The notes beneath the pieces are model-generated. The model was given only the letters and a program-made list of their open reading frames with translations. It ran no database searches and was not told the origin of the DNA. 64,000 bases of DNA from the NCBI RefSeq assembly GCF_000368925.1, contig NZ_KB849756.1, positions 2,630,416-2,694,415 on the forward strand, written 5' to 3'. This document shows, in pieces, positions 54,191 to 62,620 of the stretch. Made by a program: the position numbers and the translations under genes. The DNA comes from Acinetobacter bereziniae LMG 1003 = CIP 70.12. GTDB lineage: Bacteria > Pseudomonadota > Gammaproteobacteria > Pseudomonadales > Moraxellaceae. Numbering within the stretch: the stretch's first letter is position 1; the number at the start of each line of letters is the position of its first letter.

Positions 54191-54634
54191 TTATGGCGTA
54201 ATCCCTTCAGGATTTCGATACCAGCTTTCGATAAATAATGCAGCTGCGATACTGTCAGCGGCTAATTTTTTTGCACGCCCCTGAGCTTGATAATGTTCAA
54301 GTTCATCTCGTGCTTCACGGGTGGTCAAACGTTCATCAACCATAACTGTTTCAATGTTGGTTTGATGGCGTAAGCGCCGTGCGAATTTACGTGCTCGGGT
54401 TGATAATTCAGATTCAGAATCATCCATATTGAGCGGCAAGCCGACCAAAAATAAATTTGGTTGGTGTTGTTTAACGATTTTTAACAGCTCATCCCAATTG
54501 GGGATGCCATCTTTCATCGGGAAAAGTGCAAGCGGTGTTGCACTTTCAATGAGAGATGAACCCACCGCCATGCCCATTTTTTGTGTACCAAAATCAAATG
54601 CAATAATGAGTTGCGGTGAATTTAAATCAGGCAT
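54191..54634 (-). CDS. ruvX: Putative pre-16S rRNA nuclease YqgF/RuvX
   Basis: 147 aa RNase H-like fold. Catalytic region LIIAFDFGTQKMGMAVG at the start, LVGLPLNMDD in the middle and DERLTTREARDEL with the second acidic cluster. The C-terminal AADSIAAALFIESWY completes the family. Its ATG lies inside the end of algH (8-base overlap), the usual algH(yqgE)-yqgF order. Confidence 0.92.
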   Translation of the reverse strand: MPDLNSPQLIIAFDFGTQKMGMAVGSSLIESATPLALFPMKDGIPNWDELLKIVKQHQPNLFLVGLPLNMDDSESELSTRARKFARRLRHQTNIETVMVDERLTTREARDELEHYQAQGRAKKLAADSIAAALFIESWYRNPEGITP

Positions 54635-55181
54635 GTCCAATCTCAGAAGCTAACCAAGTACGATCAATGCCTATTTTACGATAAGCTGCATCCCAACGGT
54701 CGGTATAAGGTAAATTAAATACCAGATCCATATCTGAGTCACAAATCAACCAATCTCCACGAGCAATTTCTTCTTCCAATTGATTTTTAGTCCAACTGGC
54801 ATAACCCAAAGCAATTTGATAACGCCCGACCCCTTCATTATGGGCAATCGCATCTAAAATATCTTTACTGGTGGTGATACAAAGATTTTCACCCACTGCA
54901 ATTGAAGAATGCCAAGTCGGTTGTCCAGTATGCAGAACAAAGCCTGCTTCTGGGCGTAAAGGACCCCCTTGTAAAACTTCATGTGGATGGACATTATCTG
55001 CTGCGATGTCTAAGTCATTGAGCAATTCTTTGACTTGAATGCCAGAAGGACGATTGATAATAATCCCTTGTGCTCCATTTCCATCATGGCGGGCAATATA
55101 AATTACGGTATTCGCAAAGAAATCATCCGCAAGATCAGGAGGGGCGATTAGGCAACGATGAGAAAGATATTGTTTGGTCAC
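54627..55181 (-). CDS. algH: AlgH/YqgE family protein (UPF0301)
   Basis: 184 aa. Begins MTKQYLSHRCLIAPP at GTG 55181 with AAGGAG about 10 bases upstream. The longer frame to 55286 lacks family similarity. Family blocks FANTVIYIARHDGNGAQGIIINRPSG, VLQGGPLRPEAGFVLH and YQIALGYASWTKNQLEEEI are present (each shown as part of a longer match). Function is not settled, although alginate regulation was proposed in Pseudomonas. It forms a unit with ruvX. Confidence 0.9.
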   Translation of the reverse strand: MTKQYLSHRCLIAPPDLADDFFANTVIYIARHDGNGAQGIIINRPSGIQVKELLNDLDIAADNVHPHEVLQGGPLRPEAGFVLHTGQPTWHSSIAVGENLCITTSKDILDAIAHNEGVGRYQIALGYASWTKNQLEEEIARGDWLICDSDMDLVFNLPYTDRWDAAYRKIGIDRTWLASEIGHA

Positions 55182-55437
55182 CGATATGCAGCTCCTTGTC
55201 GAACTCAGGTTAAATATTTTAATTTTGAGAAAATCTATAACTATATAAATAGCACAATTAATATCAATAGGTTGTGAATATTTCAAAAGCCTACAAAAAC
55301 AGTGAGGTTTTGCAATGGGTTTGGTGAAAAATTAATCAAAAAACATACTTTAAGTTAAATGCTTCTCAATTGAGGAGCATTTATATGGCCGCTCCAAATC
55401 ATGATTGAAGTAGCAATAGACACTATAAATGCATTTG

Positions 55438-57099
55438 TTACGAATGCTGGAATTTTAATTGTCGGAGTTGTTTGGCGTGTTGTAATGTGGTTTCACCAAT
55501 TTCAATACCACCAGTCATGCGTGCCAACTCTAAAATTCGTTGCTCTTCTTCAAGTTCCACAATGGTACTGCTTGCAGGGTCAGTTTGGAGCTTTTTCACC
55601 AATAGATGTTGGTCTGATTGTGCTGCGACTTGAGCCTGATGGGTAATACAAAGAATCTGTACATGTTGACCTAAACCAGCCAATAGACGCCCAACAATTT
55701 CAGCAGTACCGCCACTAATACCGACATCAATTTCATCAAAAACCAAAACCTCAGCTTCGGTTTTTTCAGCATTCATCACTTGCATGACAAGTGCGATACG
55801 TGATAATTCACCTCCAGAAGCAACACGCGCGAGCGGTTGAGGAGGAATGCCTTTATTGGCTGTAAACAGCAGTTGGATAAAGCTTAATCCTTCCGCAGTA
55901 ACAGGTTCTAAAGGTTCAAATTTAAACTCAAAATGCGCCTCAGGTAGTGCCAGCTGTTTAACTTGTTCAGTTAGTTGTTTGGCTAAAGGTTCAGCAGCTT
56001 GGCGACGGATTTGATCTAGATACTGCGCTTTTTCTATAAAAGCTTGATGGGCGTGTTCAACTTGCTCTGCCAATGTCTCAGGGTCTTCAAGTTGATGTAA
56101 TTGTTCTAATTCATTTTGCCAAGTTTCATATTGCTGTTTAAGCTCATCAGGCTGAACACGATATTTGCGTGCCAGACGATGGAAGACTTCAAGTTGCTTA
56201 TTGAGTTCATCCATACGCTCAGGGTCAAAGCTTTGACGATCTATAAACTGACGTAAATTGGCTGTTGCATCATCGATTTCACTTTGTGCATTAATCAAAG
56301 AGTTGTAGATTTCTGACAATTGCTCACTACGACCCGCATGCGATTCAAGACGACGAATAATAGATGAAATTTCTTGGGTAATATTCTGTTCTGACTCATC
56401 CAACACGTTTAAGCTGTATCCACAATCTTGCATGATGTGTTCGTGGTGACTTAAACGGTCAAATTCTTGTTCTATTTCTTTGTAGTCAACCCGAATCACA
56501 TCCTCAAGCTCTTCGAGTTGCAGTTTTAAAGTATCAATACGTTGCAGGCGATTAGCTTGTGCATCTATAGCTGCTTGATGAATACGAATGTTTTTTTGCC
56601 ATGTGCTATAGGCATCACGAACATCTTGAGCGGCTTGGTAAAAATTACTATAACGATCTAACCAGTGTTTGGGATAAGGTGGTTCCAAAAGTTGTTGTTG
56701 GCTATGCTGGCTATATAATTGTACCAACAAACGTCCTAGTTCTTTCAGTTCAGCAAGGCTACTTGGACGCCCGTTAATCCATGCTTTACTGCGACCTGTG
56801 GCAAAAATCACGCGTCTTAAATGAATTTCACCAGATTCATCATCTAATTCATGGGTGGTTAACCATACTGCTTCAGGACTTTCAGGTTGATAACTAAAAA
56901 CTGCAGTAATATCTGCTTTCTCTGAACCATAACGCACATAATTGGTGTCCGTACGCTCACCTAGGCAGGCTGATAGTGCATCTAACAATAATGACTTACC
57001 TGCACCTGTTTCGCCTGTGAGGACATTGAAGCCTTTTTCAATATCAATGGCAAGATTATCCGCTAAAGCAAAATTGATCAGATTTAAGTGTGTCAGCAT
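55438..57099 (-). CDS. recN: DNA repair protein RecN
   Basis: 553 aa SMC-like ATPase for double-strand-break repair. Walker A GETGAGKS (29-36), two central coiled coils (about 155-370) and the C-terminal ABC signature and Walker B (ASGGELSRIALVMQVM, VLVFDEIDVGISGGTA). Same length as E. coli RecN when started at ATG 57099, which has a better position than TTG 57111. Confidence 0.95.
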   Translation of the reverse strand: MLTHLNLINFALADNLAIDIEKGFNVLTGETGAGKSLLLDALSACLGERTDTNYVRYGSEKADITAVFSYQPESPEAVWLTTHELDDESGEIHLRRVIFATGRSKAWINGRPSSLAELKELGRLLVQLYSQHSQQQLLEPPYPKHWLDRYSNFYQAAQDVRDAYSTWQKNIRIHQAAIDAQANRLQRIDTLKLQLEELEDVIRVDYKEIEQEFDRLSHHEHIMQDCGYSLNVLDESEQNITQEISSIIRRLESHAGRSEQLSEIYNSLINAQSEIDDATANLRQFIDRQSFDPERMDELNKQLEVFHRLARKYRVQPDELKQQYETWQNELEQLHQLEDPETLAEQVEHAHQAFIEKAQYLDQIRRQAAEPLAKQLTEQVKQLALPEAHFEFKFEPLEPVTAEGLSFIQLLFTANKGIPPQPLARVASGGELSRIALVMQVMNAEKTEAEVLVFDEIDVGISGGTAEIVGRLLAGLGQHVQILCITHQAQVAAQSDQHLLVKKLQTDPASSTIVELEEEQRILELARMTGGIEIGETTLQHAKQLRQLKFQHS

Positions 57100-57627
57100 A
57101 AACGCATCCAAGCTGCGAACGGTGAAGTTCTAAGATAGTGAAGTTTTGTTTTAGTCACAAGTCAGAAAATATTCTAATGCGCATATTTTTAAGTATTTTA
57201 AATAGATTTAAGCTGAAAATAAAATGTCTTGAGTTTAAACAATCGATAGGCTATGTATAAAGCGAGTATTGAGGTGATATTTCTAAATAAACCTAAGCTT
57301 TATCCATCTATCCAATGATGACATTCATAATGCCTTAGAAGTGAGGGAGCCTCGAATAGTTAAGGATAAAGTAGTAAATATCACAATTCTTCAATCACTT
57401 TATATCGAACGCAAATTGAGACTATAAATAGGCATATCCTTTGCTTGTATTAGAGTTGCGTTTTCAGGCTTTGCTTCAGTGAAGAGATGAACTGATGACG
57501 ATTACCCATGTCAATTTGTAAAGGCGCGAAGCCACCACAATAAAATCTTCGATTGATTAGTTTGTAGCACGACATTAAACTACATCGAACATAATTTTTA
57601 TAAATGCGCATTATCTGGAGAATACGC
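57100..57627. other. Divergent gap between recN and ppnP
   Basis: About 530 bases without an ORF that has a start and ribosome binding site. I see no tRNA-like fold or strong hairpin. The stretch around 57450-57545 is somewhat more GC-rich than the rest and may be a decayed repeat, but I could not align it. Confidence 0.4.
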
Positions 57628-57951
57628 ATGTCAGCTCAGTACGATCACGTATCCGTAGTTAAAAAATCCAATGTATATTTTGGTGGTCTATGTATTAGTC
57701 ACACTGTGCAATTTGAAGACGGAACAAAAAAGACTTTAGGCGTTATTCTTCCTACTGAGGAAGCTTTAACATTTGAAACACATGTCCCAGAGCGTATGGA
57801 AATTATTTCTGGTGAATGTCGTGTCAAGATTGCAGACAGCGAAGAAAGTGAGCTGTTCCGTGCCGGACAATCTTTTTATGTCCCTGGAAATAGCCGTTTT
57901 AAAATTGAAACAGATGATGTACTCGATTACGTTTGTCATTTGGAAGGCTAA
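57628..57951 (+). CDS. ppnP: Pyrimidine/purine nucleoside phosphorylase PpnP
   Basis: 107 aa cupin, formerly DUF1255/YaiE. Residues FGGLCISHTVQFEDGTKKTLGVI, GECRVK and FYVPGNSRFKIE define the barrel. Family enzymes cleave a range of nucleosides with phosphate. ATG 57628 has GGAG upstream. In-frame upstream codons are rejected. Confidence 0.92.
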   Translation: MSAQYDHVSVVKKSNVYFGGLCISHTVQFEDGTKKTLGVILPTEEALTFETHVPERMEIISGECRVKIADSEESELFRAGQSFYVPGNSRFKIETDDVLDYVCHLEG

Positions 57952-58029
57952 ACACTGTAACAATGCGAGTGTTTTGAAATTAAGCAAAGAATTTCTCAGC
58001 TAAATCGGTTAGACTGAATCATCAAATAG

Positions 58030-58062
58030 AATCCTGTAAAGTTGGCTTTGCAGGATTTTTCA
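58030..58062 (+). terminator. Rho-independent terminator of ppnP
   Basis: AATCCTG(T)AAA..TTTGCAGGATT with a T-run, about 80 bases after the ppnP stop and just before rlmB. Confidence 0.7.
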
Positions 58063-58094
58063 TTTCTATCATCCTGTTGTTAATGAGGTTGTTC

Positions 58095-58847
58095 ATGGCG
58101 AAGTCCGAATATTATTATGGCGTTCATTCAGTGGAGTCATTATTAGAGTTGGAACCTGAACGTGTTTTAACCTTATTTACGTTAAAAGGGCGTGATGATC
58201 AGCGTTTGCAACGTATCTTACAGCTTGCTGAACCGTTTGGGATCAGTGTGCAAAAAGCCAGTCGTGATAGCTTGGAAAAACTTGCAGGACAACCTTTCCA
58301 TCAAGGGGTGGTCGCGGCAGTACGTCCAAATCCTGTGTTGAATGAAAAAGATCTTGATCAACTTTTAGAAAGCACTGATTCACCATTGTTGTTGGCACTT
58401 GATCACATCACAGACCCTCATAACCTTGGTGCATGTATTCGTACAGCAGCAGCGATGGGGGTTGAAGCCGTGATTGTACCGCGTGATCGTTCTGCGACAT
58501 TGACGCCGACTGCGCGTAAAGTTGCTGCGGGTGGTGCTGAAAAAGTGAAATTTATTCAAGTGACCAATTTGGCGCGAACACTGGGTCATATTAAAGAGCA
58601 TTATCATGTTCGTGTGGTGGGCACGATGTTAGACGAAAAGGCATTGCCTATTCACAAGTTCGATTTTACAGGAACGCCTGTATGTGTGGTGATGGGTGCC
58701 GAAGATACGGGTTTGCGTCCAATTACCCAATCACAATGTGATCAAACTGTATTTATTCCCATGTCTGGGAATTTGCAAAGTTTGAATGTCAGTGTGGCGA
58801 CAGGTATGGCATTGTACGAAGCATGTCGCCAACGTCAAGCAAGTTAA
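58095..58847 (+). CDS. rlmB: 23S rRNA (guanosine-2251 2'-O)-methyltransferase RlmB
   Basis: 250 aa SPOUT enzyme. N-terminal L30e-like RNA-binding domain (YYYGVHSVESLLELEPERV), then the trefoil-knot methyltransferase: LALDHITDPHNLGACIRTAAAMG, VVMGAEDTGLRP and MSGNLQSLNVSVATGMALYEA. ATG 58095 with GAGG upstream is the family start. Confidence 0.95.
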   Translation: MAKSEYYYGVHSVESLLELEPERVLTLFTLKGRDDQRLQRILQLAEPFGISVQKASRDSLEKLAGQPFHQGVVAAVRPNPVLNEKDLDQLLESTDSPLLLALDHITDPHNLGACIRTAAAMGVEAVIVPRDRSATLTPTARKVAAGGAEKVKFIQVTNLARTLGHIKEHYHVRVVGTMLDEKALPIHKFDFTGTPVCVVMGAEDTGLRPITQSQCDQTVFIPMSGNLQSLNVSVATGMALYEACRQRQAS

Positions 58848-58887
58848 TTCGATCATTGCGATGATTGATCGTATTTGAGAAAACATA

Positions 58888-59808
58888 ATGATGACCGCAC
58901 GTACCCAAGGCTACATTTATGTGGCAATCACCATGTGTATTTGGGGCGGATTTACCATTACCTCAAGGCTGAATGCGCTTTGGCATATCAGCCCTTGGGA
59001 CATTACCGCATTACGTTTTTCTTTGGCATTTTGTATTTTGATGCCTATTTTAATTTATAAAAAAGACACAGCTTTTCTATTTAAAAAACAACCTTTTATT
59101 TTGGCTATGGTTGGTGGTGTTGTTTATTGCTTAACTTCTTATAGTGCATTCCATTTTGTACCAGCAGCCCATGCCGCAATTTTTCTAAATGGTTGTATTC
59201 CATTATGTACTGCCTTAGCGGGTTATTTCCTCTATCGCCAACCTTTTGACAAACATACATGGATCAGTTTGATTATCATGTTATTGGCAATCTCCGTGAT
59301 GAGTTTCTTGATGTATCAACAAACGGGTGTGGCATTTGGTTTTGGTGATTTGCTATTTTTTCTCAGTGCAATCTGGTGGGGAATTTTTACAGTATTACTG
59401 CGTCAGTGGAAGCTTTCTGCATGGCATTCTATGGCAGGTGTAGCGATCTGGTCCGCTATCGTTTATGTACCGATTTATCTATTATTTTTACCAAAACATT
59501 TGGACCAAGCGTCAACACCGCATTTATTGCTACAGACACTTTTTCATGGTGTATTTGTCGTGATCGTGGCAACCTTAGCCTATGTAGAAGCGATTAAGCG
59601 TCTTGGTGCATTTAAAACAGGCAGTATCGTAACACTGGCACCTTTTATCGCGGCAATAATTGCTGTGCCTTTGTTAAATGAGCCATTAAGTTTGGCAATG
59701 ATCTGCGGTTTGATTGGTATGGGAATTGGGGCGTTACAGCCTTGGCGTTGGTTTAACCATAAAGACAGTTTGCAACAACGTTTAGATGTTAATAAACATA
59801 ATCAATGA
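58888..59808 (+). CDS. EamA-family (DMT) transporter
   Basis: 306 aa with ten predicted transmembrane helices in two EamA repeats (ITMCIWGGFTITSRLNAL..., and DLLFFLSAIWWGIFTVLLR...). DMT transporters export amino acids or other metabolites. The substrate is unknown. It follows rlmB by 40 bases. Confidence 0.87.
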   Translation: MMTARTQGYIYVAITMCIWGGFTITSRLNALWHISPWDITALRFSLAFCILMPILIYKKDTAFLFKKQPFILAMVGGVVYCLTSYSAFHFVPAAHAAIFLNGCIPLCTALAGYFLYRQPFDKHTWISLIIMLLAISVMSFLMYQQTGVAFGFGDLLFFLSAIWWGIFTVLLRQWKLSAWHSMAGVAIWSAIVYVPIYLLFLPKHLDQASTPHLLLQTLFHGVFVVIVATLAYVEAIKRLGAFKTGSIVTLAPFIAAIIAVPLLNEPLSLAMICGLIGMGIGALQPWRWFNHKDSLQQRLDVNKHNQ

Positions 59809-59854
59809 GTATTTTTAGTTACATATCATTGATTTGGTAAGTGATTGTGCAGAA

Positions 59855-60454
59855 TTAAGCTGTTGCAAGTTCTAGATAGTATTGATGTAAAGGTGCTAAT
59901 TTTGCATATAAATGATCAATATGACCATCGTTTAAAATAATATCATCTGCATGATTTTGCTTTTCAAGTCGTGGCATTTGCGCTGCAATGATTTTTTCAA
60001 TTTGCTCAATAGATTGCCCATCACGTTGCGATGCACGTAAGATTTGTAAGTCTTCACTGGCATCTACTAATAAAGTACGTTGAGTCAGTTCGTGCTGATT
60101 GGTTTCAAACAACAGTGGAGAAACCAAAATCACATAAGGGCTGCTGGCTGCTTGTAATTGTTGAATGATTGAGACTCGAATCGCAGGGTGGGTAATCGAC
60201 TCGAGCTGTTGGCGTGCCGAAGCATCTTTAAAAATGTGTTCTCTTAATGCACGACGATTCAGTTCACCATTTGCCGTTAAAGTCCAATCGCCAAATACCT
60301 CTTGGATTTTTTTAAGCGCAGGTTGACCCTTTTCAACAATTTCTCGTGCCACTATATCTGCATCAACAACAACAATTCCTTGGGACTCAAACCATTGACT
60401 TGCTGCAGATTTACCACTTCCAATGCCACCTGTTAAGCCCAAGATAAAAGTCAT
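59855..60454 (-). CDS. coaE: Dephospho-CoA kinase
   Basis: 199 aa. Final step of CoA synthesis. P-loop GLTGGIGSGKS (residues 6-16), then DADIVAREIVEKGQPAL and HPAIRVSI, the family motifs. It follows pilD on the same strand, the common pilBCD-coaE arrangement. Confidence 0.96.
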   Translation of the reverse strand: MTFILGLTGGIGSGKSAASQWFESQGIVVVDADIVAREIVEKGQPALKKIQEVFGDWTLTANGELNRRALREHIFKDASARQQLESITHPAIRVSIIQQLQAASSPYVILVSPLLFETNQHELTQRTLLVDASEDLQILRASQRDGQSIEQIEKIIAAQMPRLEKQNHADDIILNDGHIDHLYAKLAPLHQYYLELATA

Positions 60455-60479
60455 GTTGTCATCCTCATCGATGTTTAAA

Positions 60480-61361
60480 TTATTGACCTAAGTAAATCTT
60501 CATGATTTGTTCGCCCCATAAGAATGCAATCCAACCTGCAATGGCGATATAGGGTCCAAAAGCAAAAGGAGTATTTTCCTTACGAATTTTTAGCAGGATG
60601 ATACCAATGATTGCCCCGACAACCGAGGAAAGTAGAATAATTAAAGGCAACATCAACGGTCCCATCCAAGCACCCAGTGCAGCAAGAAGCTTAAAGTCAC
60701 CATAACCCATGCCTTCCTTACCTGTCACGATTTTAAACAGGTAATAGACAATCCATAGGCAAAGAAAACCAATAATATAACCCCAAATTGCAGCGTTTGC
60801 CGTGGTATATATTTCAAATGAGTTAATTCCTAAACCCACAGCCGCGAGTGTTAAGGTAAAACGATCAGGTAATAATTGTGTATCAAAATCAATAAAGGTC
60901 AGGGTAATCAGTACCCATGTCAGCAATACGCCAAACACCATTTGCAGTGTTGGTCCATATACTGCAACAACGGTTAAGGAGCCGATTGCTGTCAGTAGTT
61001 CAACCAAAGGATAGCGGATACTGATGGGGTTTTGACATGAAGCACATTTACCACGTAACGCCAACCAACTGATCACGGGGATATTTTGATACCAGCGAAT
61101 CGGTGTTTTACATTGTGGACAGGTAGACGCTGGTTGACTCAGACTCAGTTTTTCTTCGTCAATGACGATCTGTTGAGAACCAGCAAGCAATTGACATTCT
61201 GCTTGCCACTCTTGCCGCCATTCCTTTTCCATCATCTTTGGTGTGCGATAAATCACCACATTGAGGAAACTCCCCACACACAGGCTAACTAGACCGACAA
61301 CAATATAGAGCGCAGTCGATGATTGAATCAGAAGGTTTAAAAAATCGTGAAACATACCCAT
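60480..61361 (-). CDS. pilD: Prepilin peptidase/N-methyltransferase PilD
   Basis: 293 aa integral membrane enzyme that cleaves prepilin leaders and methylates the new N-terminus. Zinc-type cysteine pairs Cys81/Cys84 and Cys106/Cys109 in the cytosolic loop, and the aspartyl-protease Asp residues in FIDFDTQLLPD and GMGYGDFKLLAALGA. It starts two bases after the end of pilC. Confidence 0.95.
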   Translation of the reverse strand: MGMFHDFLNLLIQSSTALYIVVGLVSLCVGSFLNVVIYRTPKMMEKEWRQEWQAECQLLAGSQQIVIDEEKLSLSQPASTCPQCKTPIRWYQNIPVISWLALRGKCASCQNPISIRYPLVELLTAIGSLTVVAVYGPTLQMVFGVLLTWVLITLTFIDFDTQLLPDRFTLTLAAVGLGINSFEIYTTANAAIWGYIIGFLCLWIVYYLFKIVTGKEGMGYGDFKLLAALGAWMGPLMLPLIILLSSVVGAIIGIILLKIRKENTPFAFGPYIAIAGWIAFLWGEQIMKIYLGQ

Positions 61362-61363
61362 TA

Positions 61364-62593
61364 TTAACCAACCACTGAACCCATTTGGAAGATTGGAAGA
61401 TACATGGCAATCACAAGACCACCAACCAAGACGCCTAAGATTGCCATAATTAAAGGCTCCATCATTGAGGTTAAACCGTCCACAGCATTGTCGACTTCAT
61501 TTTCGAAGTGCGTAGCCACTTTATCGAGCATTGCATCCAGTGCTCCTGATTCCTCACCAATGGCGACCATCTGCACAGCCATAGAGGGAAATTTATTGGT
61601 TACACGCATGGCAAAATTTAGTTGTTGACCTGTAGCCACATCTTCGCGAATTTTCATCACAGCTTGTTCGTAAACCACATTGTTGGTTGCACCCGCAGTA
61701 GATTCTAGTGCTTCAATGAGGGGAACCCCTGCCGCAAAGGTAGTTGCAAGGGTGCGGCTATAACGCGCAATAATCGCCTTGTAAACCAAATCGCCAAAAA
61801 TGGGTAGTTTGAGTGCAGTTCGGTCTAGTAAGTCTCGGAATTTTTGACTACGTTTTTTTGCTTCTAAAAAAGAAGCAATACTAACTGCGATAAAGATAAT
61901 CATAATAAACCAATAGCTTTGCATCCAATTGGACATATTCACCACCATTTGAGTAAAGGCAGGTAGATCTGCACCAAAGGAACTAAATAAGCCTTGAAAG
62001 ACAGGTACAACTTTGACCATCAAAATAATCGTCACAATGATTGCAACAACAATCACTGTCATAGGATATTTCATGGCTTTTTTAATTTTTTGCTTTAATA
62101 ATTCACTTTTTTCTTTATAAATCGCGACACGATCCAACATGGTCTCCAAAGCACCCGATTGTTCGCCAGATTCAACCAGAGAGCAAAATAAGCTGTCAAA
62201 GTAACGAGGATACTTTTTCAAGGCGCCAGCAAAAGTATTTCCGCCTTCAACTTCACTCTTGATCCCTAGGACAACTTCACGCATAGAAGGGTTTTCTAAA
62301 CCTTCGGCAACAATTTCAAAACTTTGTACTAAGGGAACACCCGCCTTCATCATGGTGGCAAGCTGACGGGTGAAGATGGTGATATCTAAAGTTGAAATTT
62401 TCTTCTTCATTAAGCCTTCGAGAATATTCTTTTTCTTTTCTCGAATGGTTTTAATGGTTATGCCTTGTTTTCTCAACGTGACTTTGGCGAGTGCCATATT
62501 GCGTGCAGGCAATTCTCCTTTGACCTTGATTCCTTTACGATCAACCCCGTCATAAGCAAAGGTAGGCATCATTTGCGCTTTTTTAGCTGCCAT
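61364..62593 (-). CDS. pilC: Type IV pilus inner-membrane platform protein PilC
   Basis: 409 aa with two T2SF domains (FTRQLATMMKAGVPLVQSFE near residue 75 and YSRTLATTFAAGVPLIEALE near 285) and three transmembrane segments. PilC is the platform on which the pilus is assembled and retracted. It lies between pilB and pilD. Confidence 0.95.
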   Translation of the reverse strand: MAAKKAQMMPTFAYDGVDRKGIKVKGELPARNMALAKVTLRKQGITIKTIREKKKNILEGLMKKKISTLDITIFTRQLATMMKAGVPLVQSFEIVAEGLENPSMREVVLGIKSEVEGGNTFAGALKKYPRYFDSLFCSLVESGEQSGALETMLDRVAIYKEKSELLKQKIKKAMKYPMTVIVVAIIVTIILMVKVVPVFQGLFSSFGADLPAFTQMVVNMSNWMQSYWFIMIIFIAVSIASFLEAKKRSQKFRDLLDRTALKLPIFGDLVYKAIIARYSRTLATTFAAGVPLIEALESTAGATNNVVYEQAVMKIREDVATGQQLNFAMRVTNKFPSMAVQMVAIGEESGALDAMLDKVATHFENEVDNAVDGLTSMMEPLIMAILGVLVGGLVIAMYLPIFQMGSVVG

Positions 62594-62620
62594 AACAATT
62601 TCCTTAAATATTGATTATAT